A DNA stretch of 10,233 bases, taken from contig CALKHQ010000269.1 of NCBI GenBank assembly GCA_937988735.1, forward strand, positions 1-10,233. The letters are read 5' to 3'. The notes beneath the pieces are model-generated. The model was not told where the DNA came from, made no database searches, and saw only the letters and a program-made list of their open reading frames with translations. Source of the DNA: an uncultured Alphaproteobacteria bacterium (GTDB lineage Bacteria; Pseudomonadota; Alphaproteobacteria; CALKHQ01). Every line of letters starts with the position of its first letter. The stretch's first letter is position 1. Positions 1-6,663 of this stretch are shown here, in pieces. The translations under genes were made by a program, and so were the position numbers.

Positions 1-1
1 C

Positions 2-2500
2 CTACCGCCGCCGGTCCTCCTCGCCGCGCCCCTCCTCCAGCCGCGCCTGGATGGCCTCGCGGTATTCGGCCAGTTCGTCGCGCAGCGCCGCCACCGTGCT
101 GCGGGCCATGACGGCGTTGTCGCGCCGGCTCGCCCGCTGGAAGGCGGAGCAGATCGACTGCATCCGCAGCGCGCCGACGTGCGCCGCGCTGCTCTTCAGC
201 GCGTGTGCGCTGTCGCGGAGCCCTGCCACGTCGCGCTCGGCGGCGAGATCCTCCATGGTGTCGAGAAGCTGCGTCGCGTCGGCGATGAACTCCTCCACCA
301 CGTCACGCAGGAAGGCGCCGCTGCTGTCCAGCGCGGCCAGCGCGGCGATCGCCTGCTCGTCCACCACCGGCATCTGCCCGGCCCGGAAACGCGGATGGGA
401 GGCGAGATCGGTGATGCTGCCCGGCTCCGGATCGGCGAACACGACCTCGTCGGCCCCGTCGTCCTGCTCCGCCGCCGGCACCGTTGCCGCGGTGAGCGAA
501 TGCACCGCCTCCAGCAGCACGTCCGGCTCCACCGGCTTGGTCACCACGGCGTCCATGCCGGCCTCGAGGCAGGTCCGGCGCGTCTGGTCCGTCGCGTCGG
601 CGGTCAGCGCCAGGATCGGCAGCCGGCGGCCGCCCAGCTCCTGGAACCGGTGCAGCCGCACCACGTCGATGCCGCTGGTCCCCGGCATGTTCACGTCGAG
701 GATGGCGAGGTCGTAGGAGCCCTTCGCGAGGCTTTCCGAAGCCTCGTCGCCGTTGGTCACCAGCTCCACCCGGTGGCCGGCCCGGCGCAGGATCATGGCA
801 ATGACGCGCCGGTTCACCGGATTGTCCTCCGCCACCAGGATCGACAGCGGCCGCGTCGGCACATGCTCCTGCCGCCCCGGCGTTGCCGCGGCGGCGGTCT
901 CGCCGAGGCCGAACACCCGGTAGAAGTGGGCGGCGTTGGCGATCTGGGCGCGGGTGACGGGACCGACGAGCACGCAGCGCATGCCGGCCCAGCGCCCGGC
1001 CATCACCCTGGCATCGAAGGCGTCGATGGCGGCGATCACCGGCTCCTGGGCCCGGTCCTGCGCCCGGTCCGCCGGCTCGATGATCAGCGCCGGCTTGCCG
1101 CGGGCGACCATGGCGTCGCGCTGGGAGAAGGCGGCCTCCAGTGAATCCACCACGATCGCAGGCTGGCCCGGCTCCGTCTCTCCCGGCGCAGCGGGGGCAA
1201 TGGTGCCGACCCACACCGGGGTGACCGGCTCCGCCGGCGCGGCCGTCCCGGCCGCCGGCTCGAACGGCAGCTCGACCCAGAACCGGCTGCCCTGCCCCAC
1301 CTTCGTCTCGACGCCCAGCTTGCCGCCGACCAGCTCGGTGAGCTGGCGGCAGATCGCGAGTCCGAGGCCCGCACCGCCGAAGCGCCGCGCGATCGCCTGG
1401 TCCTCCTGGGTGAACTGCTCGAAGATGCGCTCCACCGCGTCCTCGGCGATGCCGATCCCGGTGTCGATCACGTCGATGCGCAGCGTCGCGCGGTCGCCGA
1501 GGGATTCGCCGGTGGTGACGGCGATGCGTACGTGGCCGCGCTCGGTGAACTTGATCGCGTTGGCGGCGAGGTTGGTGACGATGTGCCGGAGGCAGGCCGT
1601 CGGCGCCCGCACCAGCGGCGGCGTGCGCGCATCGATCACCATCTGCAGGTCCAGGTCCTTCGCCTGGGCCTGCGGCCTGAGCATCCGGTCGAGGTCGCTG
1701 AGCTCGCGGTAGAGGTCGAAATCGGTGACGTCCACCGGCATCCGGCCGGCCTCGATCCGCGAGAAGTCGAGGATGCGGTCGATCAGCGACAGCAGCGCCC
1801 GCGCCGAGGCGCCGATGGTCCGCGTCATGTCGCGCTGCTCGGCGTTCAGCGCCGTCTTCTGCAGCAGCCCGCCGATGCCGATGATGGCGTTGAGCGGCGT
1901 CCTGAGCTCGTGGCTCATCGTCGCGAGGAAGCGGCTCTTGGCGTGGCTCGCCTCCTCGGCCTGCGCCTTCGCCTCGGTCAGCTTGCGGATCAGGCTCGCC
2001 ACATAGGCCGGCAGGATGATCAGCCCCAGCATCAGCCCGCCGGCAAGATGCGGCCGGCTGGACCAGAAGTCGGTGAGCCCCACCACCAGGCCGAAGCTGA
2101 CCAGGCTGCCCAGGGTCGAGGCGGCGAGGTAACGGTTGCCGTAGCGGAAGCCGTTGCCGAACGTGACCCACAGATAGACCGGGTAGAGCGCCGCGCCGCT
2201 GGTCCCCGAGAAATGCATCACCAGGCCCAGCGTGGTCATGTCCGTGACCATCGCCGCCAGCCGGCGGACCGGCGACGGCGCGGGCCAGATCACGATCAGC
2301 GCCAGATAGACGACCGACAGCGACAGGTAGACCGAGGCGACGATCATCGTCAGCCAGTACGACCCGTGATCGAACGCCGTCAGTCCGCCCACGATCGAGA
2401 GATAGGCGCCGAGGATGAACACCAGGACGAGCCGGACGATCGCCTGCTCGTGCTCGCTGTCGGGCCGGTCGCGCAGTCTCTTGATCAGGGATGCGAACAT
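2..2500 (-). CDS. RpfC-like membrane hybrid sensor histidine kinase (membrane sensor - HisKA - HATPase - receiver - Hpt), 832 aa
   Basis: This is a complete tripartite hybrid kinase of the inner membrane, expected to autophosphorylate and pass phosphate His-Asp-His. Residues about 14-172 hold several hydrophobic segments (roughly 20-40, 51-73, 81-98, 126-144, 153-172). The charged DSEH entry and the WVTFGNGFRYGNRYL stretch near 111-125 resemble the sensor of RpfC, the DSF receptor of Xanthomonas. A short coiled linker leads to the H-box MSHELRTPLN (H197), N-box near N314, G1 box DTGIG (346-350) and G2 box GAGLGL (376-381). A receiver follows at about 552-668 with acidic E558/D559, phospho-acceptor D602, T633 and K655. 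A C-terminal Hpt domain has H766 in SAHALKSS. Residues about 428-530 carry no recognised motif. The gene starts 7 bases after the stop of the upstream kinase, with no strong Shine-Dalgarno, so translational coupling is likely. The ligand is unknown; no DSF synthase (rpfF) lies in the window. The stop codon lies at the window edge. Confidence 0.93.
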   Translation of the reverse strand: MFASLIKRLRDRPDSEHEQAIVRLVLVFILGAYLSIVGGLTAFDHGSYWLTMIVASVYLSLSVVYLALIVIWPAPSPVRRLAAMVTDMTTLGLVMHFSGTSGAALYPVYLWVTFGNGFRYGNRYLAASTLGSLVSFGLVVGLTDFWSSRPHLAGGLMLGLIILPAYVASLIRKLTEAKAQAEEASHAKSRFLATMSHELRTPLNAIIGIGGLLQKTALNAEQRDMTRTIGASARALLSLIDRILDFSRIEAGRMPVDVTDFDLYRELSDLDRMLRPQAQAKDLDLQMVIDARTPPLVRAPTACLRHIVTNLAANAIKFTERGHVRIAVTTGESLGDRATLRIDVIDTGIGIAEDAVERIFEQFTQEDQAIARRFGGAGLGLAICRQLTELVGGKLGVETKVGQGSRFWVELPFEPAAGTAAPAEPVTPVWVGTIAPAAPGETEPGQPAIVVDSLEAAFSQRDAMVARGKPALIIEPADRAQDRAQEPVIAAIDAFDARVMAGRWAGMRCVLVGPVTRAQIANAAHFYRVFGLGETAAAATPGRQEHVPTRPLSILVAEDNPVNRRVIAMILRRAGHRVELVTNGDEASESLAKGSYDLAILDVNMPGTSGIDVVRLHRFQELGGRRLPILALTADATDQTRRTCLEAGMDAVVTKPVEPDVLLEAVHSLTAATVPAAEQDDGADEVVFADPEPGSITDLASHPRFRAGQMPVVDEQAIAALAALDSSGAFLRDVVEEFIADATQLLDTMEDLAAERDVAGLRDSAHALKSSAAHVGALRMQSICSAFQRASRRDNAVMARSTVAALRDELAEYREAIQARLEEGRGEEDRRR

Positions 2501-2507
2501 CGCGGGC

Positions 2508-4160
2508 TCAATCGGAGCTGGTCACCGAGCCGTGCCACAGCCCACGCTCCCGCGGGAAGCTGACGGAAACGCGGGTACCCACTCCCACCTCGCTCTCGAT
2601 CACCAGGGTTCCGCCGTGCAGCTCGACCAGCTCCTTGGCAAGCGGCAGCCCCAGCCCCGTGCCCGGCGGCGCGGCCAGCTTGGAGTGGCCGATCCGGCCG
2701 AAGCGCGCCAGCGCGGTCGCCATGTCGCGCTCGGCGATGCCGACGCCGGTGTCGATGACCCGGAAGGTCACGCTGGCGTCCGGCAGGTCGCTCACGGCCT
2801 CCAGCCGCACGGTGCCGTCGGGCGGGGTGAACTTGAAGGCGTTCGACAGCAGGTTGTTGAGGATCTGCTTCACCCGCCGCTCGTCGGCGAACAGCATCAG
2901 CGTGTCGTCCACCTCGACCTCGAAGCGGATCTGGCACTCGTCTGCCTTCAGCGCGAAGCCGGCGGCGACCGAGGCCACCACGGTGCCGACGTCCACCCAG
3001 GTCTCGTTCAGGCTGAGCCGCCCGCCCTCGAGCTGGGAGATGTCCAGGATGTCGTCGATGAGCTGCAGCAGCAGGCGCGCGCTGCTGACGATGTCCTTCG
3101 AATACTCCTGGTACCGCTCGTTGCCGACCGGCCCCAGCAGTTCGGAGGCGATGATCTCGGCGAAGCCGATGATGGCGTTGAGCGGCGTCCGGAGCTCATG
3201 GCTGGTGTTGGCCAGGAACTCGTTCTTGCTGCGGTTCGCCGCCTCTGCCGCCGTCTTCGCCGCCAGGAGCTGGTGCTCCACCTGCTTGCGGTCCGTGATG
3301 TCCCACGACACCGTCAGGATGTGGGCTTCCGCCCCGGGCTCGAGCCGCAGCGGCACCTTGCTGGTCATGAACACCGCGCGCCGCCCGCCGGCATCGACCA
3401 TCTCCTCCTCGAAGGAGAGGCCGAGTTCGCCGCGCCGGATGCGCTCGTCGTGGAGGCTGTGGTCGCGCCCTTCGACCAGGCTGCGGAGGTCGTTCCAGCT
3501 CCGCCCCACCACCTGGACGTCGGGGCCGAACAGCTCGCGGCAGGCGCGGTTGGCGAGCACGATCACCCCGGCCGCGGTCTGCACCGTCACGATCGCCGGC
3601 AGCGCGTCGATGATGGTGTTGATCTTCAGGTTGGACAGCCGGTTCTCGTCCGCCCGCATCTGGTTGGTCAGATGCAGCCGCTCCTCCAGGCTCGCGGCCC
3701 GGCGGCGAATGATCTCCTGCTGCTGGCGCAGCATCAGCAGGTTGCTGACCCGCGCCCGGAATTCGCGGTGGTCGAGCGGGCTGATCAGGAAGTCGGTGGC
3801 GCCGGCGTCCAGCGCCTTGTACCGCAGCTCACGCTCCTCGTAGACGGTCACCACCACCACCGGCACGTCGTAGCAGTTGGGCAGCGCCCGCAGCTTGCGG
3901 ATGAAGTCCGCCCCGTTCATCGCCGGCATCTTGAAGTCGGTGATGACGAGATCGACGTCGGAGGTGGTCAGCCAGTCGAGCGCATCCACCGGGTTGTCGA
4001 ACGGCCGCACCTGCACCCTGGGGCCAAGGCTCGCCGCCAGCCGGCCCAGCACCGCGCGGTTGGTGGCGCGGTCGTCCACGACAGCGATCACCGGCGCGGA
4101 CGCCGTCCGCGTCAGGATCGGTATGCGTGTCACGGAGCGGGCACTGCCGTTGGTGGCCAT
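2508..4160 (-). CDS. Response regulator-PAS-histidine kinase with RpfG-like receiver, 550 aa
   Basis: This is a soluble hybrid kinase with its receiver in front. In numbering from the chosen start, the receiver spans about 24-142, with an acidic D29/D30 pair, phospho-acceptor D75 (TDFKMP) and T105. The usual lysine before the proline is serine (S127, in FLISPLDH). The run from there through REFRARVSNLLMLRQQQ resembles RpfG-type receivers, which normally precede an HD-GYP phosphodiesterase; none is present here. A coiled linker leads to a PAS domain (about 179-290, ending in SWDITDRK). HisKA follows with H321 in SHELRTPLN, then the N-box around N440, G1 DTGVG (470-474) and G2 GTGLG (500-504). 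No transmembrane segment is seen. The start at 4160 is preferred because AAGGTGG lies just upstream; an in-frame ATG at 4199 would add 13 residues but has no convincing ribosome site. The gene is first in an operon with the RpfC-like kinase, its likely partner. Confidence 0.9.
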   Translation of the reverse strand: MATNGSARSVTRIPILTRTASAPVIAVVDDRATNRAVLGRLAASLGPRVQVRPFDNPVDALDWLTTSDVDLVITDFKMPAMNGADFIRKLRALPNCYDVPVVVVTVYEERELRYKALDAGATDFLISPLDHREFRARVSNLLMLRQQQEIIRRRAASLEERLHLTNQMRADENRLSNLKINTIIDALPAIVTVQTAAGVIVLANRACRELFGPDVQVVGRSWNDLRSLVEGRDHSLHDERIRRGELGLSFEEEMVDAGGRRAVFMTSKVPLRLEPGAEAHILTVSWDITDRKQVEHQLLAAKTAAEAANRSKNEFLANTSHELRTPLNAIIGFAEIIASELLGPVGNERYQEYSKDIVSSARLLLQLIDDILDISQLEGGRLSLNETWVDVGTVVASVAAGFALKADECQIRFEVEVDDTLMLFADERRVKQILNNLLSNAFKFTPPDGTVRLEAVSDLPDASVTFRVIDTGVGIAERDMATALARFGRIGHSKLAAPPGTGLGLPLAKELVELHGGTLVIESEVGVGTRVSVSFPRERGLWHGSVTSSD

Positions 4161-4162
4161 GT

Positions 4163-4169
4163 CCACCTT
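4163..4169 (-). promoter_or_regulatory. Ribosome-binding site favouring the 4160 start of the receiver-PAS kinase
   Basis: AAGGTGG reads on the minus strand two bases before the ATG at 4160 (five bases if only the AAGG core pairs). The spacing is on the short side. No comparable purine run precedes the alternative in-frame ATG at 4199, where the upstream bases are GGGTCGGTTTT. Confidence 0.5.
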
Positions 4170-4199
4170 ATGCCAAAGTCCCGGCGAAGGTTCTAACAT

Positions 4200-4330
4200 A
4201 AAACCGACCCAGCGAATTCACCTGCGAAGGCTGCGATTGTGAGGCAACCTTCTGTCCATATTCCTTAACGGCGGCGTAGCGGCCGACTGAAATTCTCTTC
4301 CAATTCTAGTAAAAAGTGCAGGAAACACAG
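4200..4330 (-). promoter_or_regulatory. Lower-GC upstream region, probable promoter area of the two-kinase operon
   Basis: This stretch has far more A and T than anything else in the window, especially about 4255-4327. It lies immediately upstream of the kinase operon, as expected of a promoter region. On the minus strand AGAATT occurs twice, 11 bases apart (plus-strand copies of AATTCT at 4291-4296 and 4302-4307), which could be an operator. I could not find a convincing -35/-10 pair or an ECF-type promoter, so no start site is proposed. Confidence 0.4.
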
Positions 4331-4363
4331 ACGCGCTTTGCGGCGCGCTGTCAACGCCCAATC

Positions 4364-4384
4364 CGGGTCGGCGGCACCGGCCCG
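4364..4384 (-). terminator. Weak candidate hairpin just after the lyase stop codon
   Basis: CGGGTCGG (4364-4371) and CCGGCCCG (4377-4384) can pair over a five-base loop, 7 bases past the lyase stop on the minus strand. In the minus-strand transcript one position is an A-C mismatch. No T-run follows, so this is at best a weak or factor-dependent termination site. A second imperfect stem further on (4328-4350, CAG-CGCGC with GCGCG-CTG and one bulge) precedes a TTTTT run (plus-strand 4311-4315) by about 12 bases. Confidence 0.25.
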
Positions 4385-4391
4385 CGGACGC

Positions 4392-5294
4392 TCAGGCCGC
4401 GCGCTCCGGCGGGAACAGGCCGGCGCGGGCGAGCATTCCCGGCGGCGGATGGCCGAGCCGGTCGCCCAGCCAGTTGGCGGCCTTGATGAGCGCGCCCGCG
4501 TCGATCCCGGTCTCGTAGCCCATGCGGTGCAGCATGTAGACGAGGTCCTCGGTCGGGATGTTGCCCGTCGCCCGCGGCGCGAACGGGCAGCCGCCGAAGC
4601 CGCCCAGGCTGGCGTCGAGCCGGCTCACGCCCGCCTCGACCGCCGCTGCGGCATTGGCAAGCCCGGTGTTGCGGGTGTTGTGGAAATGGCAGGCGAGCGG
4701 AGTGTCCGGCGCCGCATCCCGCACCGCCGCGATCCGTTCGCGCACGTCGCTGGGGGCGGCCGCGCCGATGGTGTCGGCCAGGGTGATCACCGCCGGCCGG
4801 GCTTGCGCGCAGGCCGCGACCACCTCCGCCACCCGTTCCGCCGGAACCTCGCCCTCGAACGGGCAGCCGAAGGCGGTGCTGATCACGATCGCGATCGGCC
4901 TGCCTGCCGAATGGGCAAGGGCCGCCGCCTCTGCCCACTGCTCGAGCAGGGCGGCCACCGGCCTCCCCTGGTTGCGGCGGGCGAAGGCGTCGGTCGCGGC
5001 GATGGCGAAGTTCAGCACCGGGATCGGGGTCGCCAGCGCGCGCCGCACGCCGTGGACGTTCAGCACCAGCCCGATGCCTTCCACCCCATCGGGCAGGCCG
5101 GCGGCGACGGCCTCGGCGTCGGCCATCTGCGGCACCCGCTCGGGGTTGACGAAGCTCGCCGCCTCGATCCGGCGCACGCCCGCCGCGGCAAGGCGGCGGA
5201 CCAGCTCCAGCTTCGTCTCCGTCGGCAGCCGGGCCGGCTCGTTCTGCAGGCCGTCGCGCGGCGACACGTCGACGATCTCGATGGCGCGCCCCAT
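4392..5294 (-). CDS. Hydroxymethylglutaryl-CoA lyase family protein, 300 aa
   Basis: The enzyme belongs to the HMGL-like aldol lyase family and probably cleaves 3-hydroxy-3-methylglutaryl-CoA to acetyl-CoA and acetoacetate, the last step of leucine breakdown, in the cytosol. The sequence fits a complete TIM barrel of usual length. Near the N-terminus is SPRDGLQNE, whose R13/D14 match the catalytic Arg and metal-binding Asp of known HMG-CoA lyases. FGCPFEG lies at 142-148, the metal-binding histidines at H203 and H205 (HFHNTRNTG), the active-site-loop cysteine at C236 in GGCPFAPRATGN, and N245. The start at 5294 is chosen because homology begins a few residues in and AGGAG lies 7 bases upstream; the frame stays open to 5684 but that part has no family similarity. 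Other leucine-pathway genes are absent here, so a related acyl-CoA substrate cannot be excluded. It is transcribed away from ureD. Confidence 0.88.
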   Translation of the reverse strand: MGRAIEIVDVSPRDGLQNEPARLPTETKLELVRRLAAAGVRRIEAASFVNPERVPQMADAEAVAAGLPDGVEGIGLVLNVHGVRRALATPIPVLNFAIAATDAFARRNQGRPVAALLEQWAEAAALAHSAGRPIAIVISTAFGCPFEGEVPAERVAEVVAACAQARPAVITLADTIGAAAPSDVRERIAAVRDAAPDTPLACHFHNTRNTGLANAAAAVEAGVSRLDASLGGFGGCPFAPRATGNIPTEDLVYMLHRMGYETGIDAGALIKAANWLGDRLGHPPPGMLARAGLFPPERAA

Positions 5295-5301
5295 GGGCCG
5301 G

Positions 5302-5306
5302 CTCCT
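5302..5306 (-). promoter_or_regulatory. Ribosome-binding site of the HMG-CoA lyase gene
   Basis: AGGAG on the minus strand lies seven bases before the ATG at 5294. It supports that start over in-frame extensions further upstream. Confidence 0.65.
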
Positions 5307-5342
5307 GGCTGAGGACAGGGGATATGGTATCCTTCTTGCTGC

Positions 5343-5348
5343 GGGAGG
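5343..5348 (+). promoter_or_regulatory. Ribosome-binding site upstream of ureD that fits the mini-ORF start
   Basis: GGGAGG ends 8 bases before the ATG at 5357 but 22 bases before the ureD ATG at 5371. The site therefore seems placed to initiate the five-codon ORF at 5357 rather than ureD directly. Confidence 0.6.
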
Positions 5349-5356
5349 ACAAAGCA

Positions 5357-5374
5357 ATGCAGCACGCCCGATGA
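5357..5374 (+). CDS. Five-residue leader mini-ORF (MQHAR) overlapping the ureD start
   Basis: ATG CAG CAC GCC CGA TGA is preceded by a well-spaced GGGAGG. Its stop codon overlaps the ureD ATG as ATGA, the classic arrangement for translational coupling, and no other initiation signal for ureD is visible. Whether the peptide matters or the ORF is only a ribosome delivery device cannot be told from sequence. Alternatives are that ureD starts elsewhere, or that a small indel moved an original start at 5357 out of frame. Confidence 0.4.
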   Translation: MQHAR

Positions 5375-6267
5375 CCTCCCTGCCGGCCGCCGCCTTCGAC
5401 GCCGAAACTCCCGGCGCCGCCGCCATGCCCGCGCCGTGGGCAGGAAGCGGCCGGCGCTGCCCGGTTTCCGGGCAGCGGCTGCAGCGGTCGGCCGGGACGG
5501 CCGAGCTGGCCTTCCGCGCCGACGGCGGCACCACGCGGCTGGAGCGGGCGTGGCAGTCGGGCTGCGCCCGGCTGCGGCTGCCGCGGCAGCATGACGTGCC
5601 CTTCCCCACCGCCGGCGGGCTCACCGGCGGCGACCGGCTGTCGGCCGAGGTCACCGTCGGCGCCGGCGCGCAGGCGGTGGTCACCGGCCAGGCGGCGGAA
5701 AAGATCTACCGCAGCGCCGGCGGCGTCGCGGCAGTGGACAACCGGCTGTTGCTGGGGCCGGGCGCGCGGCTCGACTGGCTGCCGCAGGAAACGATCCTGT
5801 TCGACGGCGGCGCGCTGGAGCGTCGCACGACGGTGGACATGGCCGCCGATGCGCGGCTGACCGCGACCGAGCTCGTCATCTTCGGCCGCCAGGCCCGCGG
5901 CGAGACGGTTGCGCAGGCCCTGCTCGCGGACGCCTGGCGCGTCCGGCGCGACGGCCGGCTCCTGTTCGCCGAGGCGACCCGCCTCGCGGGCCCGGTGCAC
6001 GACCTGCTCCGCCGGCCCGCGACGGGCGCCGGCGCCATCGCTCTGGCCCTCGTCGTGCATGTGGCGCCCGACGCCGAAGGCCGGCTGCAGGCCGTCCGCG
6101 ACCGGCTGGCGGAGGCCTCCGGGGTGGAAGCCGGGGCGAGCGCCTTCGACGGCATGGTGGCCATCCGCCTGCTGGCGCGGTCCGGGCAGGCGCTGCGGGC
6201 GGCGGTGCTGGACGTGCTGGCACCGCTGCGCGACGGGCTGCCGCCGCCGCGGCCGTGGCTGGTCTGA
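5371..6267 (+). CDS. ureD: Urease accessory protein UreD, 298 aa
   Basis: UreD (called UreH in some species) is a cytosolic scaffold that binds apo-urease and, with UreF and UreG, delivers nickel and CO2 for assembly of the metallocentre. Conserved family stretches are visible: TRLERAWQSGCARLRLPR soon after the N-terminal tail, GGLTGGDRLSAEVTVGAGA, and TGQAAEKIYRS followed by the LPQETILFDGGALERRT region. Length is usual for the family. The first 20-30 residues are low-complexity and Ala/Pro-rich, so the exact start is uncertain. The ATG at 5371 overlaps the stop of a five-codon ORF, and an internal ATG at 5425 lacks a ribosome site. The frame is open back to 4558, but that part lies antisense to the lyase and is not family-like. 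It is first in the urease operon; ureA follows after 25 bases. Confidence 0.92.
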   Translation: MTSLPAAAFDAETPGAAAMPAPWAGSGRRCPVSGQRLQRSAGTAELAFRADGGTTRLERAWQSGCARLRLPRQHDVPFPTAGGLTGGDRLSAEVTVGAGAQAVVTGQAAEKIYRSAGGVAAVDNRLLLGPGARLDWLPQETILFDGGALERRTTVDMAADARLTATELVIFGRQARGETVAQALLADAWRVRRDGRLLFAEATRLAGPVHDLLRRPATGAGAIALALVVHVAPDAEGRLQAVRDRLAEASGVEAGASAFDGMVAIRLLARSGQALRAAVLDVLAPLRDGLPPPRPWLV

Positions 6268-6277
6268 GACTGCGATC

Positions 6278-6285
6278 GGAGGGGG
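6278..6285 (+). promoter_or_regulatory. Ribosome-binding site of ureA
   Basis: GGAGGGGG lies seven bases before the ATG at 6293. It fixes the ureA start, although the reading frame stays open far upstream inside ureD. Confidence 0.7.
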
Positions 6286-6292
6286 AACCTGG

Positions 6293-6595
<303 letters not shown>

Positions 6596-6647
6596 CGATG
6601 CCGCTCACCCGTCACCGCGAGCGGGCACGGCCGGCGCCCGCAAAGCC

Positions 6648-6654
6648 AAGGAGA
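6648..6654 (+). promoter_or_regulatory. Ribosome-binding site of ureJ
   Basis: AAGGAGA lies nine bases before the ATG at 6664. It supports this start over the in-frame ATG at 6598, which follows the ureA stop by two bases and would hide the signal peptide behind 22 extra charged residues. Confidence 0.7.
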
Positions 6655-6663
6655 CCATTCCCG

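Noticed and set aside
179..1144. Plus-strand open frames (also 1532-2563 and 2415-4196) opposite the two kinase genes
   Set aside because: They are complements of conserved kinase and receiver motifs, have no ribosome site, and their translations are repetitive and His/Arg/Asp-rich, as expected of shadow frames.
4558..5370. Upstream extension of UreD to 569 residues
   Set aside because: The added part lies antisense to the lyase gene and has no UreD similarity; UreD proteins are about 270-300 residues.
5295..5684. Upstream extension of the lyase to 430 residues
   Set aside because: It would run antisense through the start of ureD; the family begins at about the Met at 5294, where a good ribosome site lies.
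6601..6624. Possible stem-loop CCGCTC/GAGCGG between ureA and ureJ
   Set aside because: Only six base pairs around a 12-base loop with no T-run; such stems arise by chance at this GC content.
6598..6663. Earlier ATG for ureJ two bases after the ureA stop
   Set aside because: The extra 22 residues are charged and would mask the signal peptide; AAGGAGA sits correctly for the ATG at 6664.
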